A stretch of DNA of 64,000 bases from Bostrychus sinensis (GCA_020698575.1 CM036243.1:11709903-11773902), one strand, 5' to 3'. Positions 41,411 through 54,864 are shown, counted from the stretch's first letter. Notes: generated by a model not told the origin, from the sequence alone. Numbers and translations: made by a program.

Positions 41411-43140
41411 AAAATAGTCTTAGGGTTCAAATGTAATCAGATTGACAAATATCACAGGTTTTGTCCTTTTCGGGGTTAACACCTATGCTGTTTCTACTTC
41501 CAGCTGATGTAAAAAAAAAAAAAAAGCTGTACATTTTAACAGTTTGACAATAATGTATATTGTTTGTCTTTTGTGTGATCATTCAGGGAGACTTGTGGGT
41601 TGATGATTTGCTTTTTGTATGCCTTTTGATATTTAATGCAGATGTTTGATGAGGTCAATGTAATACTGTATGTACACCTCAGCTGTATTGTGTCCATAGC
41701 ATTCACCTTTCCCAAAAGTAAAAAATAATGGTTATTTAAAGGTTGCTATACTTTTCATATTGTGCATCTCAATCAGTGGTTCTCAATCGGTCTGATTGTG
41801 GAACACAATTTTTTTTTTATCTCTGTTCATTTTATTGTGTAAAATGTTTTTTCTTTATTTTTATTTATAGATGTTCATATAATTCAGACCATATTTAGGC
41901 TTCAAGTAAACTGAAATTTAAAACTACCTCATCATGAGGGTCGTGATCCACCAGTTCAGAGTCACTAAAACCTAATTTTAAAGACTGAGACAACTAACAA
42001 AGACATTTTTTACAGTTGTATTTAAAAGTTCGTCAAAACAAGAATGTGAAACTGTCAAATTTGCCCTGTCTGCATCTTAACATCAAGAGAAAAGGGAAGT
42101 GGGAAATTCCATGTAGTCACGATTCCCACAAGCAGATAGACAACTAAATTAATTTGGTCATTGGTGTGTTGTGACTACAGCTCTCATAATAATCTTCTAT
42201 TTCTTCATTAGTGGCTGCTGAAAGAAATAATGAGTCTGTGCAATCTGTGCAATGGCAATGTCATTAATCATGGACTAGCAGGGAACATCCTTTGGGGGAG
42301 TGTTTACCATTACAATAGCATTCCAGTAGGATTCCTCAAATACCACTCTCCTTCCGCGGGAAACGCGAGATCGGAGCAGATATAGATTCTGCTGTAAGGT
42401 CAGAAATGGATCACATTTAAGGAGGATCCAGCTCATTAGATGTTCCCAAACATAATCATCTCTACAAACGAGTGGATAGAACTATGCACGTGCAACATGC
42501 ATATTGATTACGTTGCAATTTTGTTGAGACATTGCTTTCTTTGTCTTTTTTTTTTTTTTTTAATGTCTGCAGCCACATTGGTATAAGCCACTAGCGTACA
42601 GCAACAGCGTATATATACACCAGCCCACATGCTTTTGTGCATATATTCCAACAACGGTGGAACTACATGTCCCATGTTTGAGGCTCCAATTTTCCCAGCT
42701 AACTGCCGCCACCCCTCATCGGCCTCCACCATCTCACTAGTTCAGTAAAGAGCTAAATTTACATCTTACCTTCCGGTAGCACCTCTCACAATAAAATTAA
42801 AATCGGCTAGCAACATTGATTTTCTATTTTTTTTACTATTTGTCATTAGTATAAAATTAGGGAAAATGTATTTAATTTAAACTCAAAATAAAAAATAATG
42901 CTGTGCCAAACCGAATATTTACAACATCATTACAAGTGGCCCAAGACATTTGGGCTAACTTTGTACTTAGCTATGTGGTCAAATTAGCAAAAATACTGTC
43001 ATGTTTTTAACTATCTATTTCTTGAATATACAGCATCTTAGGCTATTAGACATGAAAGTCATATGAAAGCAATGACCTAAAAAAAACAACACACATTTAT
43101 TTAAAGTTATTGGGGTAGAACTAATTTCTCCTGAAAAGCT
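41411..43140. other. usp38-gab1 intergenic region
   Basis: Holds a hAT/Charlie-like fragment at about 41776-41976 (left end CAGTGGTTCTCAATCGG, right end with GGGTCGTGATCCACCAGTTC), a poly-T tract at 42546-42562 and an ETS-like ACCTTCCGGTAG at 42769-42780. Around 42200-42460 the base composition is more balanced and could be regulatory. No gene was seen. Confidence 0.5.
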
Positions 43141-43880
43141 ACTTCCGGTATGGTTGCGCTCGAGCCGCAGCTTGACAGACGCATGTTCCCTGCGAGGGTG
43201 AGTTTAGGGAAAGACGGAGCCACCCTGTCAATCACAATGAAGGAACCATGGGAGTAAACTGCCAGGAAAGGTCGCTTAAACCCGGGTGTTTTTATTCTGA
43301 AGACTGCTTTTAGTGCTTTTTAAAATACGTCAACTATGCTCCGCGCCACTGTGGGACATTTCCACCTGATCTGGCAAACTGGGAATCTCTCCACTTTGAC
43401 GGGAATTAGCATGAGGCGTCACGTATAACAACAAAACTTAGCGAGTCTGAGTTGTTGTCTGCGCTTTTTTTTTTGTTTTTGTTTTTTTGTTTTTTGCCCC
43501 CTCAGCGTTACAAAATACACAAGCCACCGCTGATATTTGTACAAAAGGCGGTGCCGCGGAGATTTCTATGCTCTCCAAAACCCAGGATATAAGCGATTAT
43601 TTAACTACAACAGAGGGAAATCTGGTCTGTGCATTTCAAAAGAACTGCTTTGTCGGCGAGAGAGGCGACTTTCGAAGAAAGATTGACGGTATTCAGCGTT
43701 ACGAGAATAGAAAATGCAGTATTATAACTTTGAAACTTTGTCGTTTGAGCTTTGTGCCAACGTTTTTTTCCTCTCTCGCTCTTTCTTTCAGGTACAAGAA
43801 GACACTCCCAAAAACAAACGAAGACAAGCAAGCCTTCTCCGCTCCAAACTCCACGAAGGAGAGCAGAAACGGGAGCAGAT
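43141..43880 (+). promoter_or_regulatory. gab1: gab1 promoter / 5' leader region
   Basis: An ETS-type ACTTCCGGT lies at 43141-43149 and CpG content rises from here to the gab1 ATG. A polypyrimidine tract plus CAG at about 43770-43791 looks like a splice acceptor, so part of the leader may be an intron. An ATG at 43568 opens a frame that runs through the gab1 start in another frame to 43933. Confidence 0.45.
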
Positions 43881-43952
43881 ATGAGCGGGGGAGAGGTGGT
43901 GTGCTCGGGCTGGCTCAGAAAGTCTCCTCCTGAAAAAAAGTTGAGACGTTAC
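43881..43952 (+). CDS. gab1: GAB1 docking protein, first coding exon (partial gene)
   Basis: The exon encodes 24 residues, MSGGEVVCSGWLRKSPPEKK then LRRY, and ends at a clean GTAAGT donor in phase 0. This is the conserved N-terminus of GAB1 and the first strands of its PH domain. GAB1 is a cytoplasmic adaptor that binds phosphoinositides through the PH domain and, after phosphorylation by receptor tyrosine kinases such as MET and EGFR, recruits SHP2, PI3K and GRB2. No other in-frame ATG lies upstream before a stop. The next PH-domain exon was not found before 64000, so intron 1 is longer than 20 kb. GAB2 is less likely given this sequence and the usp38 linkage. Confidence 0.9.
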
Positions 43953-46900
43953 GTAAGTCCACTTTATATCGCACTCTTTCTCACTGTTGTTAAAATAACC
44001 CATTAGTTTCACCAAACATGACACATTATAGGGTTATGTCTGGGCGCTTTTACGCACCAGAGCAAAGTGCACCACATTTGTAGTAGGCCTCGTATTTGAT
44101 ACATTTCAGCAAATTGAGTTGTCGGTTTTTTTTTTCTTTCCTTAAAGGTGTGTGGTTTCAGTACCTCCTCCCTTTGCTGATATGTCTTGTTTCACCTGTT
44201 TTTGTTTGTTTGTTTTTTCTTGTTTTTGGCACTTTGCTAGGTCACATGGCTATTGTTTTGAACAGGACCTATACCTTTTCATAACCTGACAGTGTTCCTA
44301 ATTGGTATTGGATGACACCACACCACACAGCAGTCTAGAGTTACCCTTGAGGATTTGATTGATTTCCCTCAATCCATAACGCAATATATTGATTACCTTG
44401 GGAAGTAATGTGTGTACAGTCACTCCTAGTACAGTGCCAAAATAGAAACAGAAGAATCCTGTGCACTATTTCAGTGAATTCCAAAACAGCGTATATGAAA
44501 CAATAGTACTCCTCTTACACATTAAACAGTACGCTGTAATGAGTTGTCAGATATGGATCATTAAGAGTTAACTGACACTGTTCTCTGCCCCACACAAACA
44601 AGTCACATGGCCCTCACACACAAACATCACCCAGTGTTATGCTTTTAAATAATAACAAACTAGCGAGGACAAGATGGTCACACAGCCAATGACATTTCCT
44701 TTGTTGACTGTGCAATTCTCTCTGGTTATTTGTTGTTTTGCCTCCTCTTAGAAGGACAATGGCTTGGATACAAAAAGCAATTAACTTTAGAAGAAAATGT
44801 TATCTCCTCAGCTTTTGCGGTTCTCCCCTGTGGATTGCTGGATATTTTCTTGTATTGAGATTGAATTACGCGGCTTTCAGCTTGAGAGGAGGGATGCTTC
44901 TGCTGAAAACCACACATACAATGAAAGCTTTTTTGTAGAAAGCAACAAAACTAAATTGCAGCCACAAAAACAGCATTGTCTGATTGGGTGACGGGAATGT
45001 CAGGTGCTTATGACTGATCACTCTGACTTACATTTACAAGTGGCATTTATTCATGGCATGATAATGAAGAATACTCCTTTATATTTACTGTTTGTGGCAA
45101 AAAATGAGTCAGTTGTTGTCTTAAAGGTCACTAGGCTGTCGGCGGCCATTAATATCCAATATGTCAAGGAAAGGGAGTGGAAGTGTGACCTTTACTGAAA
45201 TGGGACGTCCCTGCTTTGGCTTTGCTAATGATAATCTTTTTAACCAACCTGAGAGCTAATGACCCAAATTATTCTTTACAGCCGCGTCGTTAGGTCAGCT
45301 TTTATAACTATTTTTACATATGGAATACAGAGTTCAAAGCTCCAGCTCCGTCAGTTCTCTAGCTCAGTAAAGCCTTCTAACTGGGGTTCTGCCTTTGTCT
45401 AAGTTCACATGCACATGGTACCACATGTATGTGGTACTGGAATCTAATCTCTACTGTTTAAACCATGTTAAATGACAGAAAACAGGCTAAGGTTAGACTT
45501 GATTTGTTTGTTTTATATTTTTTTATCTAATCCTTATTTAACCAGGAAAAATCCATTGAGATTGACAATCATATTTCCAAAGATGTCCTGGCTGTCCAAG
45601 ATGAGCAGCAGTACAGACTAAGTGCAGGGTTCGAGCAGCAGTTTTTGTTTGTAGTGTTAATTGCTAATAAACAAATCTTCTCTGTAATTATTGATCTATT
45701 GCTCCTTTTCCTTGCAGCTGTTTCCTTCAGGGGTTGCCACAGTAAAGCATCTGCCTCCATTTAACCTTATCCTCTCCATCCTCTTCTCTCACACTAACTT
45801 CATGTCCTTTTTTATTACACCCATGCTCTTGGGTCTTCCTCCAGGTCTCCTACCTGGCCGCTCTAAACTCAATGTCTTTTTACCAATATCCCACCAAAAA
45901 GCACAGAATATAGCTGACCATCTCAGTCTAAATGAAAGCATATCAATGTCATAAGCTACAGAGGACTAGCTTATTTACAACATGAGAGACCAAAACAACC
46001 AAATATAAGTTCCATGTCAGAGTGACCCAAAATGGGTGTCTTTCCTCAGTGTTTCTCTCATTTGTTTACATGTGTTACTCTGTGCCAGTTTCAGACAGCA
46101 ATACCAATTAATGTACTAACTTTCTGGACACAGCTCCTTCCTTAAGGAGCCTAAAATAAATTCAAATTTTTAAGGTACTTTACTGGCTTAGAAGTGATTG
46201 TTCGCCTTAATAGGAAGTTGAATTGATAATAGCCTTCCAGTGAATCAGTCAGTTATTAGTATGCCCCTTTTTTGTGAGAGGTCAGAGAGTGTGGTCACAT
46301 GAGGCTTTGCAATCCCTCATTGTGCTGACAGTTCTTTTTTTGGCACATGATGAATTGTTCAAATGTTAATCACCTATTTCTGGTTATTTCCTAGTTGATG
46401 ACCAGAAGTTGGTATTTTTACATTCTATAATAAAGTAATTATTATGTGTACTATTAGCAGATATTTTAGATCTACTGTTTTTCTTGTTCAGAAGTGCTGC
46501 AATATGCAGCATAATGCCACATACTATCAATGTGCATGTGGTATTTTTTTAAGTGATTTTATGTTCATAGCAAGTGCTTTCTAACAGTTCATCTTGGCAC
46601 AGGCCTTCAGGTGATTAATTAGTCCGAATTTTGTCATGTAGGAGTAGGTGTTGCTTTGGTGTGGGTTTTGTTCCACAGTGAAATAGAAAAGATGCTTTTA
46701 AGTGTTCCTTAACAAAACACGTTTCAACTAAATGGCAATCTTTAAAAGCTGTCTTGATTTAATACCGGCTTCTTTACAAGCATATTGCATTAAAACTGCA
46801 TTTGCACAATAGTCAGTCTAAATGGCTTTTGCATATCAGCTTCCTCGATTAGTTCTAGTTGCCAACAAAGTTCAGAAAGTAAGTACGTACTTTTACTCAA

Positions 46901-49900
46901 GTATTTGCAGAAAATATACTAGTTGAGTAAATTTTAAACATTAAGTCACTAAATAATTAAAAGTACTTTTTGATCTCCGTGGGTGGGTATTAGTAGTTCT
47001 AAATATTATTAGTAGTAACAGCAGCAATAGAATTAGTAGTTGTAGCAGAAGTAGTAATTAGTAATAGTAGTTTTGTACATTTTGTTGAGTACTTTTACTT
47101 CTACTTGAGTGATGTTATTTTATGTGTATGTAGTGCCACTACTTTTACTTAGGTACAGACTAAGTACTTCTTCCGTCTCCGACAAAAATATTAGTAATAT
47201 AACATGGGTCAAGTATCATTGTGTGCACTGTGACTATATGTTGTTACAGATTTATTGAGGCTCTAGGTTCATCTTCAGTATATTTGTTGATTATAGAAAC
47301 AAAGCCCTGAATTCCAGAGCTGAAAAACAAACTAATGTGAACCTTGCAATCTCAGTAGGTGTCTTTTTAAGCCCCTGTCCTGAGTCAGGGGCCCCCAGCT
47401 TACCTGATTAGCCACTCAGGGCAAAGTTTGCCTCCGAGGCTCTGCTGCTGATTGGCCCAGCTCAAAGGTGAAAGCGTCTGGGAGGTCTGCCTGTCTGAGC
47501 TACCAGCCATCCAAAGGCTTTACAGACAATGCTGCTTTCCTTGTTTCTAATCTAATGTGTGGCAAGTTCTAAAACCCCACCTGTCCTATATATTACAGTC
47601 TTTTTGTTTTACTGCTTTTCACAAGACTATAATGTCCATACATCTTGGGTGCCTTTTAATGTTTACATTGTGTAGAATGAATGCAGCAGTGCATTTATTT
47701 ATTCTTTTATCCAGCGGGAGCAAAGATAATTCTTTCCCAACATTAATGGCTCATCAGGGGCAGCACTAAGGCATTTAGCCACTATTGCTTTAGTAGTACC
47801 TTTCTCAGCCAAAATTTATCAGAACTCAATCCGCTGTGGTTTTCCATTTCATTGACTCTGCATTTTCCATCTGGTTCACATTTTCTTCTTTCATTTCTTT
47901 ACCTTTGGAGCTGTGAAAGTGCATTATTACAGCAGCCAGAGCAACGCAGCAGCACTGTTGCAAGGACATTATATGCACCATTCTCTTTGACTCTTCAATC
48001 TATGCAACAATGTGTCTTGTACAGCTGGACTGTTATTACAGTACACTGACACAACCAACAAATGATATGGCAGTTTTAGCTGATATCAGTATGTTTTGGC
48101 ACTAATACACCACCTGTTTGTTACCTTTACTGTCATTCTCCACTGAAGCTGTTAAAGCTCAGACTGTGGTGTTCTTTGCTATGATGTATTCATGTAATGC
48201 AGACTTGTTCTGTTTGTAGTGCACTGGCTCGTAGCCACTGGAAACTGATTATGGTTTTGTAGAACACTTTGTGCAGCCCTTAATATGGCCTCATAGCAGC
48301 AGTGTGAGGATGCAGGACCGGCCGGAAGAAGGAAAATATTGAACCCTGAAGGTCCACCTCTCACCCACCTCACTGTAAGGACATATTCCCTGCTGGTGCT
48401 GGATCTTCTTTGCTGGTACAAAGTGCATTTTGTGTTTCTATTGAAGTGAAACCTTACTATCAGCTTGTGGCTTACTGGAAACTATTAGTACTCAGCTAAG
48501 AGGAAATATATCTGCAAAAATGTGACGAAGTTAAAAGTACACAAAAGCATAGCTCTTTTGATTAAGTCTAGGATTCATTAAATCTGCTTAGTAAGTGGAA
48601 CACAGAACAAACCCCATGTACAAGCTTGAAGAAACAAACAAACAGGCAGCCCTGCGGCGCACAGAGCACTACTTGTGCAGCATTAGCCTCTTAGCTAACA
48701 AAAAAGAACTACTGGACCATGTCCTGACCACCACAATAGCAGGCCACTCCATTTGGAGACAGAAAACTAGTGTTGTGTGATCTACCACAGCTTGAAAATG
48801 GATTGCATGTGCCATTAATAATTTAATGTCCATTACAAACAATAAAGCATTAAATATTAATATCTTTGGCACTACAATAGTTATCTTACTGGCCCACTTT
48901 TGTCCCAGACTCAGTCTGCCACCTTTGTGTAACACATACCTGGATCAGTTTCAGTGTAGCTGTTGTAAAAGTATGACACATGTTATATTAGTGCTGTGGA
49001 GACCCTGTTGTACATTGTTAATACAACATAACTAATTTATTTCACTCTGTTACAGTTGGATGCTGATACAGTTTTATAAGTGTATAAAGGGACATGTCAA
49101 ACATATATTATATTTACCATCAAACATATCTGTGTCTGTAATTGTTGTTTCAGACCATTGTTTTAAACACAATGGAAGTGGACACTATTGCGCCAAGTCT
49201 CCATTTCTTCAGTGTATATATAGACTGTTCTTACAGTCATGTCATTGCGTCAGTGAGAGAAACAAAACCACGAAGCAAAACAAGCCTTTAAGAAAAACTC
49301 CTCATGTTGGCAGCCCAAAGCATTACTCTGGCACAACTGTATGTTGATTTTTTTGCAGTTACTTGTTATAAATGTCCAGTATTGTATATTAAAATAATGT
49401 AATTCACACTTTTTTGTTCTAACTACTTTATCCTTACCTACATTTAATGTTGAGTGTAATTATTACCTTCAGGACCACATCAATTAAACATGAACATACT
49501 GAGCTGACTGTGTTATTCTTGTCCTACCAGCTTTGTAATGTAATCCCATTGTCCTATAAATAGTAGAATACATGAGCGGTTTAAGTTGTGAATAAAAGTA
49601 TGCTCTCAAGAATAGATTCATCTTAGGCCTCTTTGTCACAACTTTGTGAGCTGTTCTTACAACTTTATGTTTTATGAGGACCAAGTGGCAGCATCACAGT
49701 ATACGTCCACCTTAACGGGTGCTTCTTTTGCTTTGTAAGCAACATCATACTTGTGTGGTACTTGAAATGGTCAAGTTTTTTTTAATAACATAAATGATTG
49801 AGTGGTGCAGTAACTGATTTTTACGCAACTTCAGCTGGGGTGGCAGAAGTAAAATGGATAGTGTTGCTTTAACTTTTACCTCCAGGGTCATCATGGTTGG

Positions 49901-52774
49901 CAGGTTTGTTAGCTGGTTTGTTAGTCTGTTAGCAAGATAACTCTACAGGTAATTTGAAAGTCACTAATGGGCATAGGAATAAATGAAAAGTGTTGTCTCA
50001 ATTATACAAAACAATGATACTTTACTAGTAGTCCCAAATCAGCCAAATGCACTTTGATACTATATTGTTCTGAAAATTGAAAAATAAAAGCCGTATATTT
50101 TTTATAAAGTCTGAATATCATATGAAATCAGTGTATTTGCCTCATATTGTGGATGAAATGCTAAGTCAAGGTTGACATGCAGCATTTTGTAAACATGTCT
50201 CTTTTTGCCCGCTGCAGCTGTTTACTGTCTTCTGAGCGAAGTCCACAGTGCAGCCCACACTGAGACTGCAAGAGCTGGTTCCTATGCAGACTTGGTTTTC
50301 CTGTTTGAGGCTTGGGAACTGGGCTGTGTGTATTCTCTGGGAATATGATTCTGTCGAGTTGTAAAACGATCCGTTTGTTCTATTTGACACGGTGCCAAGC
50401 CTGAGAGTTTGAAGTGCAGCTATTATTAAACACAGATGATAGAAAGCGCTCCACTATTTGGAAAGAAGCAACTGTACACTTTATTTATTTATTTATTTAT
50501 TTTTTTTTGCATTTCTTTTTTTTTTTTTTTTTGCATTTTTTAATTGGGTTGTATGTTGATACAGATTACCTGTGTCTTTGTTTATTAAATTATCATTGTC
50601 TTAATCTATTCCTTATGTTTTACATTATGATTCAGAATTGACCTCAGGCAATAAAACTACAAGGTGTACTTTGTAATTCTAAAGAGTGTTTGTGTAAAAC
50701 AGTCACACAAAATTCTTGTATTTGAAGCGCATGCATATTTTAACAGGAATCTTCTATGAAAAAATAAGACGGGTGCTTTTACCTCTGTTATGGAGGATAT
50801 GTTTTGTTTGTTGGTTGCTCATGGACAAACACAACTCAAAGGTATAGCTGAATTTTAATGACATTTTGAAGCAAGGTCAGTAATGGGACTAAGAACAAAT
50901 TATTTGTTTTTTTGTGAATTCAGATTGCTGTCTGCATCCAGTGTTATACTATCATACATTGGCAGATGTCTGCGCTTTTTGAGTGTTTTTAGTTATCAGG
51001 GGTTTTAATATCCGTGTTAAGCGCATACAGAAAGCTTTGGCCAATGTAGTTTGTCATAATATACACAGTTAGATGGAGAGTCCTAAGCTACAGTGGCTAA
51101 ACTCCATACAGAAAGGCCCTCTCTGGTCCAGGAATCAAACCCGGGACCTTCTTGCTAGCCTGTGAGGCACGATTGCTAATCACTGTGTCACTCCAATCAT
51201 TCGCTCATATAGGTTGCTCCTGTTGGTTGTAGTTCTAGTACACACTTTGTCAACTTCTCCTTTAATAGCTTTTTATATAAAGTAAAAGCAGTAAATTATC
51301 TGGAAGAACTGAACTAAAACCAAAAAGCTGTATGTTCCCATGACATTCACAAAAGACAGAAACAGAAGCCAGGGCCAAATTTATCGTAATGTGCATTCCC
51401 TGAATTCTTGCAAAGCAGGGAAAACCTGTGTTTCTAATGCTCTTTTCCCAACATGTGTTCAGTGGAGTGCAGGCCAGGGTATACCACAGCGGCAATCAAT
51501 ACTGCTGCCATCACTATGTGGCATGCCTCTGAAAGCCACAGCATTACCCAGCGTCCAGGCAGTGCACCTTCTCTGTCCTCTCTCCCAGTCTTTTCCGCTT
51601 TCCCAGAGCTTGTTGGCAGGCACAGGCAGAAGGAATGTGGGGCTGCTCTGCCTGGTCCTCCTGGCCGCTGAGCTTCCACTAGGATGGGCCCGACTGCGCT
51701 GCACTCACTGGCCGATTGTTGTTTGTGCAGCTCTGAGGGAGAAGAGGAGCCGCTCCCTGGCGCCCCAGCAAGGCATGGCCGCCCCTTCCTGTGTGAGCCG
51801 CTGATGGCTACCAGATGGCGGCTCAACACCCAGGAGGAGGAGCAGGCCTACACTTTATTTCTTTACTTGTTCTGTATTTGTTCCTTGGTCTTTCCCTGAC
51901 CTTTCTAGAAAACGTATGAGTCACTTACAACAATTGTATATTTTCAGCCCATTCATGCTGGATAAGTACTTTTTTACATAAACCTTTTTTATTTCTGTCT
52001 CTTCACTTATTGTACAGGTTTGCTCATACCTGTTGAGAAGGAGATGGGCAGCATGAGTTACTAGAAAATGTTATCTTTATCTAAATGCAGTTCTCTGATT
52101 GGGGACATAACACATTTTGAGACCATATTTTGGGGTGTTTTGGCCTCTTGTGTTGTAAACATTTTAAAAAGACAAAGCTTGAGAGCTGCAGCTTATGTTT
52201 GCTGTATGTGCCTTTGAAAGGTACAGTTACAGAGTAAGGAACACACTTTTCAGGCTTTGTTGTGTGTCATTATGATTAATATAATTAGCAAGTTTATTAG
52301 CATTTAGCTAGGTGGTGTATTTGATTTGGTGTGATCATTGTTCTTATAAGCAGGAGCATGTCCAAAATGTTTTGTGTTGATATGGTATGTACAGGTTTGT
52401 GACACATTTTGGTTTGAAAAAGTTCTACATGCATAACTTCTCAGCAATTTGCACTAAATAGATTCAGAGATTATTTAATACTGTGCAAAGCTTTTAACAA
52501 ATAGTAAAAACCATTTCATATCTTCCCTTAAAAACTTATAGTGCAGAAAATTTGTTTTTTTGTACCATTAAGAAAGCTTTTTATTGATCTGTTGAAGTTG
52601 ACTTTTTGATTTTCCTCAGAAATTTCCTCAATTTTCCTCAGAAGTAAATACCAGATGGTCAAAGGGGAATTTGCTTTTGTCATGTCAACTTAAACTTGTC
52701 TGGAATATATATTGTTATAAGCCATCAAGTACTCCACATGTAGTGATGCCGCATTCTACTTTTGTCAGATCCAT
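43953..52774 (+). other. gab1 intron 1, proximal part
   Basis: No exon was recognised. A fish repeat fragment lies at about 45520-45615 (TTAACCAGGAAAAATCCATTG). A stretch at about 46870-47180 contains inverted ACTTTTACTCAAGTA-type motifs. A (TTTA)n and poly-T tract is at about 50480-50532, a repeat piece at 51095-51195 (family of 2825-3170), and a GC-rich block at 51430-51850. From 47200 to 50480 I see only unique AT-rich sequence. Confidence 0.5.
51095..51195 (-). repeat. Repeat fragment related to 2825-3170
   Basis: ACTCCATACAGAAAGGCCC, then GGTCCAGGAATCAAACCCGG and GACCTTCTTGCTA, closely match 3090-3170. The AATCAAACC motif is B-box-like on the minus strand. Confidence 0.6.
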
Positions 52775-53186
52775 TGGGTGTTTCTCAAAGCCCAGGTACC
52801 TTGCCTTGCCTTAAAAATGATTTCCTCCAAAGCCTAACCCTAACCTGGGGAACTAACCATTTGGGGGGGTGAGGTGAGGGTGGGGAGAACATTTTAGCTT
52901 ATAAATAATCTCAAATTTGCTAAATAAGCTTTTAAAAGTAATACATGCCCATGGCCTGCCATTTTTTCAAAAAAGCTGCAGTGCATTGTGGGTGATTTTG
53001 GCCAATGCAAGGCAGCGAAGGATCCACTGATGTATCCTTGGTGAATTAGCCACATGTTAGCCAAACGGAGGACACCTGCCTGGGAAGGACATGAACATTG
53101 GAACACACCTTGGGCGACAGATGATGACATGGATGCCTTCCTGTGATGTAATCAAGGCAAGGCATCTGGGCTTTGAGAAACACCCA
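52775..53186. mobile_element. MITE with about 30-bp inverted ends
   Basis: The left end TGGGTGTTTCTCAAAGCCCA is mirrored by TGGGCTTTGAGAAACACCCA at the right. The complementarity continues through a CCTTGCCTT / AAGGCAAGG pair. The element is 412 bp and non-coding, with a G-rich run at 52862-52886. No clear target duplication was found, so the superfamily is open. Confidence 0.75.
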
Positions 53187-53646
53187 TCGTTTATATAAGT
53201 CACTGTCCTTAGACTCTGCCATTAACCTGCATGTGCTAAAAATGAATACATGTATCGTACTATCAACATGGATGATAGCGAAGGTCATTTATTATGGACT
53301 CTTTTTGAAGTTTTTAGGCTTTTCAGCTCTGGTATAGCCTTGAATTTCTAAGATAATAGCATAGAACTTAATTTGTGTACCAAAAATTTAACCTGCTTCA
53401 AGGCTACGTGCCTTTTCAAAGATACTGTGTGGCTTGTGTTGTGAGCAGAGAAAATTTGGGTTGCAGTGAATGAAGCCAAAAGGGAGCTGGCTGTCTTGTG
53501 ATCTACAGTTTTCTAAGAATTATCCTCAATCTGTTAACTATTTATAGCTGGGTGAATAAAATCATTTTTTCCCTGTTATATCAAAACAAGTTGAGAATAA
53601 AGCAGCCGATATTCAAGTGAAACATGGCTAGAAGATTGCACACATA

Positions 53647-54862
53647 CAGTGGCAAGAAAAAATATGTACCACCCTTAGCATTTTTCCTTTATTGTTACCT
53701 TACAACCTGGAATTTAAATGGATCATTTAGAGGTTCATGCCAGTCACTTTACATCACATGGCAACAACTATGAAAATGCAAAAAAAAATGTTATTGTGGA
53801 GCAAATTAGAAATATGTCAGAAAAAGAGAAAACTTGAGCGTACAAAAGTTTGTACCCCCTCAAGTTAGTACTCTGTAGAACCACCTTTTGAAGGACTTTC
53901 AGCTCCAACTTTTCAAGGATAAGTGTTTATGAGCTTGGTTCATAAAATCACAGGGATTTGTGCTCATTCTTCATCTAAAAACGGCTCAAGCTCCTTCAGG
54001 TTGGATGCATTTTACAGCACAGTTTGAGTCATTTTCTTCAAAAATTGTCCTGTTTTTAGCTCAATCCTTCATTCCTTCAGTTCTGAGCAGTTTCCAAGTC
54101 CCTACCAATGACAAATATCCCCACAGCAGGACACTGCCACCACCAGGCTTCACTTTAGAGAGGGGCCACAGTCAGGTGCTAGGTTTGTGCTTCACATAGC
54201 ATCTTTCATTGATGACTCATTTAAATTGTATCTGGACAGAGGACCTTCTCGTGTTTGGGGAGTCTTCCACGTGCCTTTTGGCAAACACAAAACATGTTTT
54301 GTTATTCTTTTCTTCAAACAATTTCCACTCTTCCACACAGCCCAGCTCTGTGGAGTGTATGGTTCAGAGTGGTCCTGGGACAGATACAACAGTCTCTGCT
54401 GTGGAGCTCAGCAGCTCTTTCAGGGCCACCTTTGGTCTTATTGTTGCCTCTCTGATGAATACACTCCTTGCCCGGTTTGTGAGTTTTAGATGGTCCTCTT
54501 TAGGCAGGTTTGGTGTGGTTCCTTATCTTTTACATGTTGTAATGATGAATTAAATTGCATTTTGTGGCATAATGACAGTTGAATTGCAGTCAGGCATTAT
54601 CTAATTAGTTCTGTGACTTCTGAGGGTGAGTACATTTAGGGGCCTCTTTAAAAGGGGGGTACATACATTTGCACACTCAAGTTTTCTGTTCTGTCATATT
54701 TCTAATTTGCTTCACAGTAAAAATGTTTTTGCATTTTCATAGTTGTTGTCATGTGATGTAAAGTGACTGACTTAAACCTCTCAATAATCCATTTAAATTC
54801 CAGGTTGTAAGGCAACAATAAAGGAAAAATGCTAAGGGGGTACATACTTATTCTTGCCACTG
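53647..54862. mobile_element. Tc1/mariner-like element with about 210-bp inverted repeats
   Basis: The left end CAGTGGCAAGAAAAAATATG and the right end mirror each other, with near-identity extending about 210 bp inwards. TA dinucleotides flank both sides (53645-53646, 54863-54864). The centre carries phrases such as CCACAGCAGGACACTGCCACCACCAG... and GTGCCTTTTGGCAAAC on the plus strand, which are antisense transposase remnants of fish Tc1 elements. ORFs inside are short and broken, so it cannot make transposase. Confidence 0.85.
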
Positions 54863-54864
54863 TA

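Noticed and set aside
41776..41976. Complete hAT element
   Set aside because: Both ends resemble hAT/Charlie termini but match each other poorly, and no 8-bp duplication could be read, so it is kept only as a fragment.
54187..54553. Overlapping plus-strand ORFs up to 114 codons
   Set aside because: They lie inside the Tc1-like element, where transposase remnants run on the other strand; no domain is visible.
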